Below, piece after piece: positions 26,218 through 35,660 of a DNA stretch of 64,000 bases. The position numbers and the translations under genes are program-made. The notes below the pieces were generated by a model that was given only the letters and a program-made list of their open reading frames with translations, did no database searches and had not been told where the DNA came from. Source of the DNA: Oscillospiraceae bacterium (lineage in GTDB: Bacteria; Bacillota; Clostridia; Oscillospirales; Ruminococcaceae); the NCBI GenBank assembly GCA_004556975.1, contig SFFD01000001.1, positions 59,560 to 123,559 of the forward strand, read 5' to 3'. The stretch's first letter is position 1. Each line of letters begins with the position of its first letter.

Positions 26218-26517
26218 TTACACAAAGTCCGGAATATCTTCGGTGTCAGAGAACTCAACAAATCTGTCCTCATAGGTTCCGTCGGCAATCTTTTTAAGTT
26301 TATTTCTTCTGGGATAGAACACCTCAAAGGCGGCAAAAGCAGCAAACACGGCAATGAACGGAGTAAGGCGTTTAAGCGCCTTATTTGCGGAAACGCCGAA
26401 CAGAATACCAAGAGCAAGCACAAAGGCCTGACACCAAAGAAAATCCCGATAATCAAAGTCATTGAAGATATCGGAGGCCCTGTCGTACCATTTTCTTAAA
26501 AATGCGTGCATATGCAT
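26218..26517 (-). CDS. Small membrane protein, unknown function
   Basis: 99 residues, not recognised. Two hydrophobic stretches (about 28-44 and 51-66) are flanked by basic residues, with an acidic C-terminal tail ending EDIPDFV. An AAAGGAG site precedes ATG 26517; an ATG at 26511 is an alternative. It follows parC by 28 nt and is probably the last gene of the murA-yycJ-rlmH-parC cluster. Confidence 0.65.
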   Translation of the reverse strand: MHMHAFLRKWYDRASDIFNDFDYRDFLWCQAFVLALGILFGVSANKALKRLTPFIAVFAAFAAFEVFYPRRNKLKKIADGTYEDRFVEFSDTEDIPDFV

Positions 26518-26545
26518 AAATCAAAATCTCCTTTCAGATTATAAA

Positions 26546-28777
26546 TTACAATGTTATTTGTTCAAAAAGGTCACCGTCTTTGGGAATTGCGCCCGCGGCA
26601 GGAAGATTCCTTGTGCGGAAGCGGTGAGCGTTTTCAAGCATGCCGTCAGCAAACGGTTTTACGGAGGCAACAACGGCATTCTTTTTAAGAGTCATTACAG
26701 CAACACCCTGTGTGTCACGCGCGGCTTTTTGAGGAATTGCGCCGGAATGGACAAGAAGAACGCGACCGCCGGAGGAAGTAAGCATATATTCTCTGTCTTC
26801 TTCCGACTGAAAGCAGGCGACAAGCGGAGCTTTGTCACAGTAGGCACCAATAAGGCGCTTTCTTTTGGTTTTTGTTTCATAAGAAGAAAGAGGAACCTTG
26901 GCGGCTTTTCCGTTCTCATAAAAGAATAACATAAAACCTGTGAATTTTTCAACCACTGCCATAAAAATTGCGCTTTCACCTTCGTCAAAACCGAGCTTTG
27001 ACGGAATGTAATCGCCCATTACGCTTGCTTTTGTGTCTTCAAAGTCTGCTGCGCAGGCCTTGTATACCTGGCACCTGTTGCTGAAGAAGAGCAATTCGGC
27101 ATTGTTGCGGCTTTCCTGAGTAATGATGATTTCGTCGCCCTCCTTTAGCTTATGTTCACCGGACATACGCAGGGATTGCGGCGTAATTTTTTTGAAATAG
27201 CCCTCTTTTGTAAAGAAAAGAGTAACCGGATAATCCGGAATTTCTTCTGCGGGAGCGGCCGCTGCTGTTTCGCTTACATAAATGATCTCACTTTTCCGCG
27301 GCTGGTCATATTTTTTGATTACGTCTTTAAGTTCTGATATGATAATGTTATTTATCTTATCCGGATTTGCCAGAATATCTTCCATTTCGGCAATTTCACG
27401 GCGCAGACTTTCAATATCCGCGGTACGCTTGAGAATATACTCGCGGTTTAGATGGCGAAGCTTTATTTCCGCAACAAATTCCGCCTGAACCTGATCGATG
27501 CCAAAGCCTATCATAAGGTTAGGTACAACCTCGGTTTCGCTTTCCGTTTCTCTTACAATACGAACGGCTTTGTCAATATCAAGCAAAATTTTTTGAAGAC
27601 CTTTTAAAAGATGCAGCTTGTCTTTTTTGCCGTTAAGGTCAAAAAAGACTCTGCGGCGAACGCACTCTCTGCGGAAGGCAATCCATTCGGTTAAAAGCTG
27701 GCGTACGCCAAGCACCATTGGCGCTCCGCCTATAAGCACATTAAAGTTTGCAGAAAAACTGTCCTCCAGCGGGGTGGAGCGGTAAAGCTTTTGCATAAGT
27801 GCGTCAGGATCTATTCCGCGCTTTATATCAATGGTAAGCTTTAATCCGGAAAGGTCGGTTTCATCACGCATATCGGAAATTTCGGTGATTTTTCGTGCCT
27901 TAACGAGTTCCACCATTTTTTCCATAATGGCTTCAATTGTAGTGGTGGAGGGAATTTCCGTCACCTCTATGCAGCGGTTTTCGGCGTCATAGCGGTACTT
28001 TGCGCGAACGCGGATAGAACCGCGGCCGGTTTCATATATTTTGCGAAGTTCGCTCTCGTCATAAATTATCATTCCGCCGCCGGCAAAATCCGGTGAAGGA
28101 AGGGTAGAGAGTATGTCGTGCTCGGGATTCTTAATAAGCTTTATCGTTGTATCGCAAATTTCAGAAAGGCGGAAGGGGCAGATTTGCGAGGCCATACCAA
28201 CAGCTATGCCCACATTGTAGTTGACAAGAATTGATGGAAAAGTAACCGGCAAAAGCGCCGGTTCTTTCATGGTATTGTCATAGTTGTCCACAAAATCGAC
28301 AGTATCGCAGTCTATATCGCGGAAAAGCTCTGCGGCAATTTTGTCAAGTTTTGCTTCGGTATAGCGCGAAGCGGCACAGACCATGTTGCGGGAATATACT
28401 TTTCCGAAGTTGCCCTTACTGTCAATCCACGGGTGCAAAAGCGCGCCGTATCCGCGGGACATACGCACCATGGTATCATAAATTGCAGCGTCGCCGTGGG
28501 GATTAAGCTTCATTGTCTGGCCGACAATATTTGCGGATTTTGTGCGCGCTCCGCTCAAAAGCCCCATTTTATACATGGTATAAAGCAGTTTTCTGTGGCT
28601 GGGCTTAAAACCGTCAATTTCGGGAATTGCACGGCTTACTATAACGCTCATGGCATAGGGCATATAGTTTTCTTCAAGCACATCTACAATATGCTGTTCC
28701 ATGACAAGACCGGCGTTTTCAAAATTTGCGGCCTGCTTAATTTTAGGCTGTTCTTTTTCTGTCTTTTTTTTAGCCAT
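26546..28777 (-). CDS. parC: Type II topoisomerase A subunit (ParC/GyrA-like)
   Basis: DNA-cutting subunit of topoisomerase IV or a gyrase-like enzyme, 743 residues. The N-terminal breakage-reunion domain contains NPHGDAAIYDTMVRM (quinolone-determining region, residues 92-106) and the catalytic Tyr139 in AASRYTEAKL; a coiled-coil gate region and a beta-propeller-like C-terminal part follow. The short, poorly conserved C-terminal domain and the context suit ParC more than GyrA. The usual partner parE is not adjacent. The QRDR position equal to E. coli GyrA Ser83 is Ala97. Same strand and close spacing as rlmH upstream. Confidence 0.88.
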   Translation of the reverse strand: MAKKKTEKEQPKIKQAANFENAGLVMEQHIVDVLEENYMPYAMSVIVSRAIPEIDGFKPSHRKLLYTMYKMGLLSGARTKSANIVGQTMKLNPHGDAAIYDTMVRMSRGYGALLHPWIDSKGNFGKVYSRNMVCAASRYTEAKLDKIAAELFRDIDCDTVDFVDNYDNTMKEPALLPVTFPSILVNYNVGIAVGMASQICPFRLSEICDTTIKLIKNPEHDILSTLPSPDFAGGGMIIYDESELRKIYETGRGSIRVRAKYRYDAENRCIEVTEIPSTTTIEAIMEKMVELVKARKITEISDMRDETDLSGLKLTIDIKRGIDPDALMQKLYRSTPLEDSFSANFNVLIGGAPMVLGVRQLLTEWIAFRRECVRRRVFFDLNGKKDKLHLLKGLQKILLDIDKAVRIVRETESETEVVPNLMIGFGIDQVQAEFVAEIKLRHLNREYILKRTADIESLRREIAEMEDILANPDKINNIIISELKDVIKKYDQPRKSEIIYVSETAAAAPAEEIPDYPVTLFFTKEGYFKKITPQSLRMSGEHKLKEGDEIIITQESRNNAELLFFSNRCQVYKACAADFEDTKASVMGDYIPSKLGFDEGESAIFMAVVEKFTGFMLFFYENGKAAKVPLSSYETKTKRKRLIGAYCDKAPLVACFQSEEDREYMLTSSGGRVLLVHSGAIPQKAARDTQGVAVMTLKKNAVVASVKPFADGMLENAHRFRTRNLPAAGAIPKDGDLFEQITL

Positions 28778-28808
28778 TTTTCACCTTTCGGATAAATTCG
28801 GATAATTT

Positions 28809-29294
28809 TTATTTATGATACTTTCCTCCAAAGGAAATCTGGAACGCCCGGTAAAGCTGTTCCAGAATAAGCACCCGGGAAAGCTGGTGAGTAAAGGTCA
28901 TACGCGAAAGCGAAAGCCGAAGCGCCGCTTTCTTTTTTATTTCATCATAAAGCCCGTATGAACCGCCTATGACAAAGCAAAGCTCGCTTGCAGTTTCGTT
29001 TGCCATAAGAGAAGAAAGACGCTTTGAAAAATCCTCGGAGGAAAGCATATCGCCCTCAATGCACATTGCCGCAACTACGGCATTCTGCGGAATTTTTGCA
29101 AGGATTGCAGCACCCTCCGCTTCTATACAGCGCTCGATTTCCGAAGGCGAGGGCTTGTCGGAAACTTTGTATTCCGAAAGCTCGGTTATCTTGAGCTTGC
29201 AATACGGAGAAAGCCGCTTTTCATATTCGGCAGCTGCCTCACGCAGATATTTCTCTTTAAGGGTTCCGACGCAGATAATATTTATTGTGCGCAT
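28809..29294 (-). CDS. rlmH: 23S rRNA (pseudouridine1915-N3)-methyltransferase
   Basis: SPOUT-class methyltransferase acting on helix 69 of the 50S subunit. 161 residues; FVIGGSYGLYDEI (SAM knot) and the closing signature LSLSRMTFTHQLSRVLILEQLYRA, ending GGKYHK, are diagnostic. AAGGAGG before ATG 29294. Next to yycJ, a common Firmicute pairing. Confidence 0.95.
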   Translation of the reverse strand: MRTINIICVGTLKEKYLREAAAEYEKRLSPYCKLKITELSEYKVSDKPSPSEIERCIEAEGAAILAKIPQNAVVAAMCIEGDMLSSEDFSKRLSSLMANETASELCFVIGGSYGLYDEIKKKAALRLSLSRMTFTHQLSRVLILEQLYRAFQISFGGKYHK

Positions 29295-29303
29295 TTTTCC
29301 TCC

Positions 29304-30098
29304 TTAAAGCAAAATATTTTCAGAAAGTTCATTTCTGGGAGCGGCAAAAAGCACATAATCATCGCTGCGGCGCATTCCCGAAAGCGAAAGTTCGGAAACA
29401 GAGGTCTGTTCCGCAAGTTCGGGAATATTGTTTTCTTTGCTTAAATGACCAAGCACTATATGAGTTGTACCGCTTCTTACAAGTTCCGGAAGAAATGAGG
29501 CGCAATCGGCATTTGAAAGGTGACCGAATTTGCCGTCAATACGCATTTTAAGAGGGTAAGGATAATGCGTTCCTGCCATGAGCATCATTCTATCATAGTT
29601 TGATTCTATGAGCACGGCGTTGCTTCCAAGAAGGTGCTCACGGGCGTCGTCGGTTATATATCCGGTATCCGTACATACTGTTACACGGTGCTCGTCCGGT
29701 GTTGTAATACGGTATCCGCGGCTGCCGACGCTGTCGTGAGAAGTTACAAACGGCTCTATGAGCATTCCGCCCAAAACAAGGTTGCGTGTGTCAATTTCGC
29801 AAAGTTCCGCTGTTGGCGGAACCAACCCATATTCCGCAAGATACCGTAAAACGGGCGCTGTGGCATAGACCGGAATGTCATACCGCTTTAAGAACACTTT
29901 AAGTCCTTTTATATGGTCAATATGTTCATGAGTTATAAGAATTCCGGAAAGCTTTTCCGGCTTAATGTCTCTGGAATTAAGGCCGCTTTCAACGGCGCGG
30001 CAGTTTATGCCGCAGTCAACAAGAATTCCGCCGCTGCATGCGCCTATGTATGATGAATTTCCGGCGCTTGAGCTTGCAAGAGTAAAAAATGTTGCCAA
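29304..30098 (-). CDS. MBL-fold metallo-hydrolase, YycJ/WalJ family
   Basis: Metallo-beta-lactamase-fold hydrolase. ITHEHIDHIKGL is the H-x-H-x-D-H zinc motif near residue 56, with further ligands in SHDSVGSR and HLSKENN. 264 residues. In Bacilli the homologue lies in the walRK cluster and has been linked to cell-wall and DNA-related processes; here no walRK is seen. TTG start, with AGGAGG about 10 nt upstream. Nine nt separate it from rlmH. Confidence 0.88.
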   Translation of the reverse strand: MATFFTLASSSAGNSSYIGACSGGILVDCGINCRAVESGLNSRDIKPEKLSGILITHEHIDHIKGLKVFLKRYDIPVYATAPVLRYLAEYGLVPPTAELCEIDTRNLVLGGMLIEPFVTSHDSVGSRGYRITTPDEHRVTVCTDTGYITDDAREHLLGSNAVLIESNYDRMMLMAGTHYPYPLKMRIDGKFGHLSNADCASFLPELVRSGTTHIVLGHLSKENNIPELAEQTSVSELSLSGMRRSDDYVLFAAPRNELSENILL

Positions 30099-30173
30099 AG
30101 GAAGGCTGCCTCCTGAATATATCGGCGGAGCCGCTTTTTTAAATAAAACCTCTCCGCCGGAAAATTTAAAATT

Positions 30174-31463
30174 TTATACGGCTGAATAGTTGGAGGAACT
30201 TTCCGGTACGGTAACGCGTTCAATATTTGCGCCAAGGCCGCGAAGTTTATCCACAAGGTTGGTATAGCCACGCTCGATGTGATGGATTTCCTCAATTTCG
30301 GTTTTACCGTGTGCAACAAGTCCGGCGATAACCATTGCGGCACCCGCACGAAGGTCCGCTGCGCGGACGCACGCACCGGTAAGAGATTCCACACCTTGAA
30401 CAACGGCAACCTTGCCGTCTACTGAAATGGAAGCGCCCATGCGGCAAAGCTCTGAAATATATTTGAAACGGTTATCCCAGACGCCCTCCGTCACAATGCT
30501 TGTTCCGCGGGAAATTGCAAGAAGTGTGGTCATTTGGGGCTGCATATCCGTGGGAAAGCCGGGATAGGGCATAGTCTTTACGTTGACATGCTCAAAATGA
30601 TCAACTTCGCCGGAAACACGGACCGAATCGTCATATTCTATAACGGAAGCACCGGTTTTAACAAGCTTTTCCGTAATGGCTTCGAGGTGTTTAGGAATAA
30701 CGCCTTTTATAAGAACATTACCCTTTGTTGCGGCGGCGGCAACCATATAAGTTCCCGCTTCGATCTGGTCGGGTATTATGGAATAGTTCGCGCCGTGCAA
30801 CCTTTCAACACCGTGAATTTTGATGACATCGGTACCGGCGCCGCGGATATCTGCGCCGAGAGAGTTCAAAAAGTTTGCAAGGTCAACAATGTGCGGTTCT
30901 TTTGCGACGTTTTCAAGAATGGTAAGGCCTTTTGCCATAACGGCGGCAAGCATTACATTGATTGTTGCACCGACGGAAACAACGTCAAAATAAATGTGGC
31001 TGCCCACAAGGTTATCACAGTTGATAGAAACAGAGCCATGGCCTATGGTGACATTTGCACCGAGAGCTTCAAAACCCTTTATATGCTGGTCAATGGGGCG
31101 AACGCCGAAATCGCATCCTCCCGGAAGAGGAACATTTGCTTCACCGAATCTTCCAAGCAGTGCGCCGAGAAAATAGTAAGATGCTCGAAGCTGTCTTGCA
31201 AGATCTTCCGGTACTTTATGAGAGGTTATATTGCTTGTATCAATAAAAACGGAGGTACGACTTACTATCCGCACGGTGGCGCCCATAAGAGAAAGCATAT
31301 CATAAAGAGTATATACATCGCTTATGTCGGGAATGTTTTCAAGAAGACAGGGGCCGCCTGCAAGAATGGTTGCCGGAATGATGGCAACCGCGGCGTTTTT
31401 TGCTCCGCTTACCTGAACTTCACCGCGAAGAGGAGTGCCGCCTTTTATTACGAATTTATCCAA
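30174..31463 (-). CDS. murA: UDP-N-acetylglucosamine 1-carboxyvinyltransferase
   Basis: First committed step of peptidoglycan synthesis, the fosfomycin target. 429 residues with K22 in SGAKNAA, the catalytic loop LPGGCDFGVRPID with Cys117 (so the fosfomycin-sensitive Cys form), and the repeated inside-out barrel motifs. TTG start at 31463 with AAGGGGAT 7 nt upstream. Has its own promoter; probably leads the murA-yycJ-rlmH-parC-small membrane protein cluster. Confidence 0.96.
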   Translation of the reverse strand: MDKFVIKGGTPLRGEVQVSGAKNAAVAIIPATILAGGPCLLENIPDISDVYTLYDMLSLMGATVRIVSRTSVFIDTSNITSHKVPEDLARQLRASYYFLGALLGRFGEANVPLPGGCDFGVRPIDQHIKGFEALGANVTIGHGSVSINCDNLVGSHIYFDVVSVGATINVMLAAVMAKGLTILENVAKEPHIVDLANFLNSLGADIRGAGTDVIKIHGVERLHGANYSIIPDQIEAGTYMVAAAATKGNVLIKGVIPKHLEAITEKLVKTGASVIEYDDSVRVSGEVDHFEHVNVKTMPYPGFPTDMQPQMTTLLAISRGTSIVTEGVWDNRFKYISELCRMGASISVDGKVAVVQGVESLTGACVRAADLRAGAAMVIAGLVAHGKTEIEEIHHIERGYTNLVDKLRGLGANIERVTVPESSSNYSAV

Positions 31464-31502
31464 TGTACTATCCCCTTATACAAGTAGATTACAATTACAC
31501 TT

Positions 31503-31530
31503 ATTATAGCATATAAATACAAAATTGCAA
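31503..31530 (-). promoter_or_regulatory. Promoter of the murA cluster
   Basis: Minus strand: TTGCAA (31525-31530), 16-nt spacer, perfect TATAAT (31503-31508). Confidence 0.7.
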
Positions 31531-31587
31531 AGGCATTAGAATCATTATTAATATATTATTTTTCATAAAAATATTTATGCAGATAAA

Positions 31588-31620
31588 AATTATCCTCTGC
31601 TTTAAGGGCAGAGGATAATT
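31588..31620 (-). terminator. Terminator after the M23 peptidase gene
   Basis: A 13-bp perfect stem (31588-31600 with 31608-31620, 7-nt loop), followed on the minus strand by TTTTATC; it begins directly at the stop codon. Confidence 0.85.
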
Positions 31621-33342
31621 TTATTTGGAAACATATTTTGCAGGGTTCATATACTGGCCGTTAACACGAATTTCAAAATGACAATGCGTGCCTGTGGAGT
31701 TACCGGAAGAACCCATTGCGGCGATTACATCGCCCTGGTTTACATATTGACCGACCTTGACATAAAGATTGCTGTTGTGAGCATAAAGCGTCTGAATGCC
31801 GCCGCCATGGTCTATGATTATGTAGTTACCATAGCCTGTTTTGCCCCATTTTGCTTTAACAACAGTGCCTGCTGCCGAAGCGTAGATGTTGCTTCCGTAG
31901 CCGCAGCCTGCAATATCCATACCGGTGTGGCCTTTGTACCCCTGGAATCCGCAGCTTACATATCCGCCTATGGTAGGCCAGATAAAGCCGCTTGGGCTGG
32001 CACCCGGATTGTGAGAAGGAACAAGAACAGCCTTTGTGCCTACGGTGATTTCTCTTGCAACCGGTTCTGTAAGAACTACCGTAGTAAGAATCTGGCGGTT
32101 AACAACAACGCCGTCCTCGTAAGTTACAAGAGCGGTGACCTCCTGTTCTCCGGGAACGCCCTGTTTGGTTACCTTGGAATAGGTGGTATAATACTTGTCG
32201 CTTTTTGTGTAGTTTGTGGTATAGGGAATTTCCTCCGTATATACTTCACGCTTTGTGTTGGTAACGGTAAGCATTGAAACAGATTTTGAAACCACAAGCT
32301 TGTCGCCGACATGAATGTCGCCTGATTCAAGGCCGGGGTTCATATTACAAAGCTCGCGGTAACTTACGCCGAAATATGACGCAATGGAAAGCGGCGCGTC
32401 GCCGGCTTCAACAGTATAATACTTTTCGCCTTCAACCTCTGTATTTATAAGAGTTTTAAATTCCGAAGTCGCCATAATTGATGAAGCAGGGTAAACGCCG
32501 TCCACAAGAGAAATCTTCTGAAGAAACTGCATTTTGGATTCGGTATCGCCCTCTTCGCGGTACTGTTCACGATATTCATCAAGAGCGGAAAGCAGACTGT
32601 CTGCTTCATCTGTGGAGCAGATAAATTTGTCGTCGATATAAAAACCGTAACCTTCGTATACGTTCGCCCCGGAATTGCGAAGGATTATGTTTGCAAGTTC
32701 CTCCGGTTCGGTAAGGTTTGTACTGCTTACGGGAACTATGGAATATTGCGGAGCAGCGTTTATAATATCCTCAACCTCTGCAGAAGTACGGCTGCGGATT
32801 ATTTGTTCCGCTTCATTATAGGTGTTTTCGTTTTTGATATAGGCGATAGTTTTTCCGTTGGATTCAAGTGCAAGTCCGTAGTTAAGATTCCTGAAGTACT
32901 GGATGGTGAACACAAGAAAAACAGCAGCCAGAACAGGTGCAACATAGTTGAAAATTGTGCACAAAATCTTGAAAACGAATATCGCCCAGCAGTGGATTAT
33001 TGTACCCGCCGCGGAAAGATTTTCGCCAAAGCTGTTTTCTTTGTAGTTGTTTAGAACAGAAGCAGCACTCGAGGCTCTTTTTCTGTATGCAAGAAGCGCG
33101 TGATATTTGCCGATAAAGAAATTACGAAAAGACGAAACAATATGTATCCATATGTGGCGGAAAAATTCTGCCGTATGATTTTTAAAATATTTCGCCTTGT
33201 TCACTATAAAGTGGCAAAAGCCTCTTATCTGGCGAATAAAGCGTATTCCTGTTATATAGAAAAATTCGTAAATACGGAGATACAAGTACTCAAGTACGGA
33301 ATCAAAACCGGCGTTATTTTTATCCGTGGTTTTGACGCTCAA
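31621..33342 (-). CDS. Membrane-anchored LysM-G5-M23 peptidoglycan endopeptidase
   Basis: 573 residues in modular order: a cytoplasmic basic N-terminus of about 115 residues, one membrane helix (about 120-150), an extracellular spacer, a LysM domain (YYTVEAGDAPLSIASYFGVSYRELCNMNPG, about 325-372), a G5 domain with conserved VTKQGVPGEQEVTALVTYEDG, and a C-terminal M23 lysostaphin-like domain. Zinc ligands are present in GHTGMDIAG (H-x3-D) and GTHCHFEI (H-x-H), so it should be active. Likely acts in wall remodelling. TTG start with GCGAGGTG upstream; single gene. Confidence 0.9.
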   Translation of the reverse strand: MSVKTTDKNNAGFDSVLEYLYLRIYEFFYITGIRFIRQIRGFCHFIVNKAKYFKNHTAEFFRHIWIHIVSSFRNFFIGKYHALLAYRKRASSAASVLNNYKENSFGENLSAAGTIIHCWAIFVFKILCTIFNYVAPVLAAVFLVFTIQYFRNLNYGLALESNGKTIAYIKNENTYNEAEQIIRSRTSAEVEDIINAAPQYSIVPVSSTNLTEPEELANIILRNSGANVYEGYGFYIDDKFICSTDEADSLLSALDEYREQYREEGDTESKMQFLQKISLVDGVYPASSIMATSEFKTLINTEVEGEKYYTVEAGDAPLSIASYFGVSYRELCNMNPGLESGDIHVGDKLVVSKSVSMLTVTNTKREVYTEEIPYTTNYTKSDKYYTTYSKVTKQGVPGEQEVTALVTYEDGVVVNRQILTTVVLTEPVAREITVGTKAVLVPSHNPGASPSGFIWPTIGGYVSCGFQGYKGHTGMDIAGCGYGSNIYASAAGTVVKAKWGKTGYGNYIIIDHGGGIQTLYAHNSNLYVKVGQYVNQGDVIAAMGSSGNSTGTHCHFEIRVNGQYMNPAKYVSK

Positions 33343-33379
33343 TAAGCATGCACCTCGCTTTTTTCACAATTTAAAGTAA

Positions 33380-33408
33380 ATTATATAGCAAAACACGTTC
33401 AAAAGCAA
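33380..33408 (-). promoter_or_regulatory. Promoter of the M23 peptidase gene
   Basis: Minus strand: TTGCTT (33403-33408), 17-nt spacer, perfect TATAAT (33380-33385). Confidence 0.7.
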
Positions 33409-33515
33409 GCAAATTCATACATTGTTATAAAAATAGGAATATATTAACAAAAATATGCGGCTTTTTTAATCAAAATAAAAAAATTTTTCAAAAATGTGAT
33501 GACGAATAAAAAAAT

Positions 33516-33535
33516 CCCCAGCCTTTCGGCCGGGG
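33516..33535 (-). terminator. Terminator after the nucleoside ABC operon
   Basis: A stem of 4+3 bp with one mismatch (33516-33523 with 33528-33535, loop TTTC), followed on the minus strand by ATTTTTTTATTC. Confidence 0.75.
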
Positions 33536-33552
33536 AAAATGAAAGGGGCGTT

Positions 33553-34539
33553 TTATCGGTCTTCGCGGAAATACGAAAGGCCAAGATGCTGCGGGGGCTG
33601 ACTTTCCTTGCGGTTGCGTATGCTTACAATAACAAGAACAATGATGGTTACAACATAAGGAGTCATTTTGAAAAGCTCCTGAACGCTTACGCTGAGATTG
33701 GGAATATAGTTGTGAATAATGAAAAGTCCGCCGAAAAGTATTGAACCGAAAATGCTGATATTCGGCTTCCATACGGCGAAGATAACCAGCGCGATGGAAA
33801 GCCAGCCTCTGTCACCGAAACCGTTGTTGGACCAAACGCCGCAAGCGTAGTCCATAACATAGTAAAGACCGCCGAGTCCGGCGATTACGCTGCCGATACA
33901 AGTAGCAAAATATTTGTATTTGCCGACGTTAATACCGGCGGCATCGGCGGTGGAGGGGTTTTCACCAACAGCACGAAGGTTAAGTCCTATCCAGGTACGT
34001 TTAAGAACAAAAGCGGCAACAATGGCAATGATTATTGCGGCATAAGCCATAAAACTGTATGACAAGAATATCTGACCGAACCAACCAAGCTTGTCGGCGA
34101 AAGGAAGAGTTGTTTTAAAACAGTTGCTGGTAGCGGTAAGGGCGATGGAAGGCATATCGGAACCCAGCAGCTTGATAAGAGAGCCGCCGAAAAAGTTGCC
34201 GATGCCGGTGCCGAAGGTGGTAAGCGCAAGACCGGTTACATTCTGGTTTGCGCGAAGAGTTACGGTAAGAAAAGCATAGATAAGACCCATTATGCAGGAA
34301 CCGAGCATAGAACAAAGAAGAGGAATGAGCACGGCCAGGAAAGGATTTATTGCATCAGCGGAAGGCAGCGACTGTTCATAGAAGAAAGAACCGATAACGC
34401 CGCAAATTCCGCCGACATACATAATGCCGGGAATACCAAGGTTAAGGTTGCCGGATTTTTCGGTTATTATTTCACCGGTGGAGCCGAAAAGAAGGGGAAT
34501 ACCCTGCATAACCGCGCGCTGAATAAAAGAAGCAAACAT
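33553..34539 (-). CDS. Nucleoside/purine ABC transporter permease (YufQ/NupQ-like)
   Basis: Branched-chain-type ABC permease of 328 residues with about 8-9 helices. It begins with the family pattern ITEKSGNLNLGIPGIMYVGG and carries the cytoplasmic coupling segment RTWIGLNLRAVGENPSTADAAGINVGKYK. With the upstream BMP lipoprotein, ATPase and second permease it forms a BMP-family nucleoside importer. The stop/start overlap with the second permease (1 nt) indicates coupled translation. Last gene of the operon. Confidence 0.9.
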   Translation of the reverse strand: MFASFIQRAVMQGIPLLFGSTGEIITEKSGNLNLGIPGIMYVGGICGVIGSFFYEQSLPSADAINPFLAVLIPLLCSMLGSCIMGLIYAFLTVTLRANQNVTGLALTTFGTGIGNFFGGSLIKLLGSDMPSIALTATSNCFKTTLPFADKLGWFGQIFLSYSFMAYAAIIIAIVAAFVLKRTWIGLNLRAVGENPSTADAAGINVGKYKYFATCIGSVIAGLGGLYYVMDYACGVWSNNGFGDRGWLSIALVIFAVWKPNISIFGSILFGGLFIIHNYIPNLSVSVQELFKMTPYVVTIIVLVIVSIRNRKESQPPQHLGLSYFREDR

Positions 34540-35660
34540 TATTTCTTTCCTCCTTTCAAAGATTCATTGCGTTTGATGCTGTAGTTGATGAAAAACTCGC
34601 TTCCGATAATAAAGAAAATGATAATCCCGGTAAGTATATCTGAAAAAGAATCGTTAAGCCCGAACGTGGTGGAAATTTCACCGGCGCCCTTTTGCAGGAA
34701 CACAATTATAAATGAAGTAAGTACCATATAAAGCGGGTTGAATTTTGCAAGCCAGGAAACCATGATTGCGGTGAAGCCGCGGCCTGCGGCAAGATCTCTT
34801 GTAAAAGTGTGGTCAGTACCGCTTACAAGAAGGAAGCCGGCAATTCCGCATATTGCACCTGAAAGAAGCATTGTTCTTATAATGACTTTTTTAACATTTA
34901 TGCCTATATATCTTGCGGTATTTTCACTTTCGCCGACAACCTGAATCTCATATCCGTGCTTGCTATAACGAAGATAGATATAAACGGCAACAGTAAGAAC
35001 GGCAACGATTATGATATTCAGAAGATAGTCATGCCCGCCGATGGAGGGAAGCCAACCTGCTTTAGTGGAACCATTGATTACTCCGACCTGACCGGAACCC
35101 TTGGGAACGGACCAGATGTAAGCAAAGAAGGAAACAATCTGAATGGCAATATAGTTCATCATAAGTGTGAACAATGTTTCATTGGTGTTCCACTTTGCAC
35201 GGAACACGGCGGGAATAAGTCCCCAGATTGCGCCTGCGGCAACAGAAGCAATTATCATAACGGGAAAGAGCAGCAGGGTAGGAAGCTTATCACCGAGAAG
35301 AATCATACAGCTTGCGGTAGCAAGACCGCCTACAAGAACCTGACCTTCTGCTCCTGTGTTCCAAAAGCGCATTTTAAATGCGGGAGTTACCGCAAGGGAA
35401 ATGCAAAGAAGAATTGCGATGTTCTGTAAAAGACCCCATATACGGCGGGGGGTTCCAAAGGAACCGTCTATCATTGTGGCGTATACTCCCAATGGATTCT
35501 TTCCGGTCAGAAGAACGGTAATAACGGCACAGACGATAAGCGCCGCAGCAACAGAACCGATTCGGATAAGCCAGGATTTCCACCAAACCATGGAGGAACG
35601 CTTTACTATATGAAACAAAGGCTCGTGCTTTGTCGTTCCGGCATTATTCATCTTTTTCAC
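34539..35660 (-). CDS. Nucleoside/purine ABC transporter permease (YufP/NupP-like)
   Basis: 373 residues, 8-9 predicted helices, second permease of the BMP-type importer. Typical segments: FWNTGAEGQVLVGGLATA near helix 3 and YEIQVVGESENTARYIGINVKK as the coupling loop. It overlaps the ATPase gene by 17 nt and the next permease by 1 nt, so the three are translated together. Confidence 0.9.
   Translation of the reverse strand: MKKMNNAGTTKHEPLFHIVKRSSMVWWKSWLIRIGSVAAALIVCAVITVLLTGKNPLGVYATMIDGSFGTPRRIWGLLQNIAILLCISLAVTPAFKMRFWNTGAEGQVLVGGLATASCMILLGDKLPTLLLFPVMIIASVAAGAIWGLIPAVFRAKWNTNETLFTLMMNYIAIQIVSFFAYIWSVPKGSGQVGVINGSTKAGWLPSIGGHDYLLNIIIVAVLTVAVYIYLRYSKHGYEIQVVGESENTARYIGINVKKVIIRTMLLSGAICGIAGFLLVSGTDHTFTRDLAAGRGFTAIMVSWLAKFNPLYMVLTSFIIVFLQKGAGEISTTFGLNDSFSDILTGIIIFFIIGSEFFINYSIKRNESLKGGKK

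Noticed and set aside
30534..31487. + strand open frames opposite murA and the ABC ATPase (also 36259-37080)
   Set aside because: No ribosome sites or domains, and fully covered by strongly conserved minus-strand genes.
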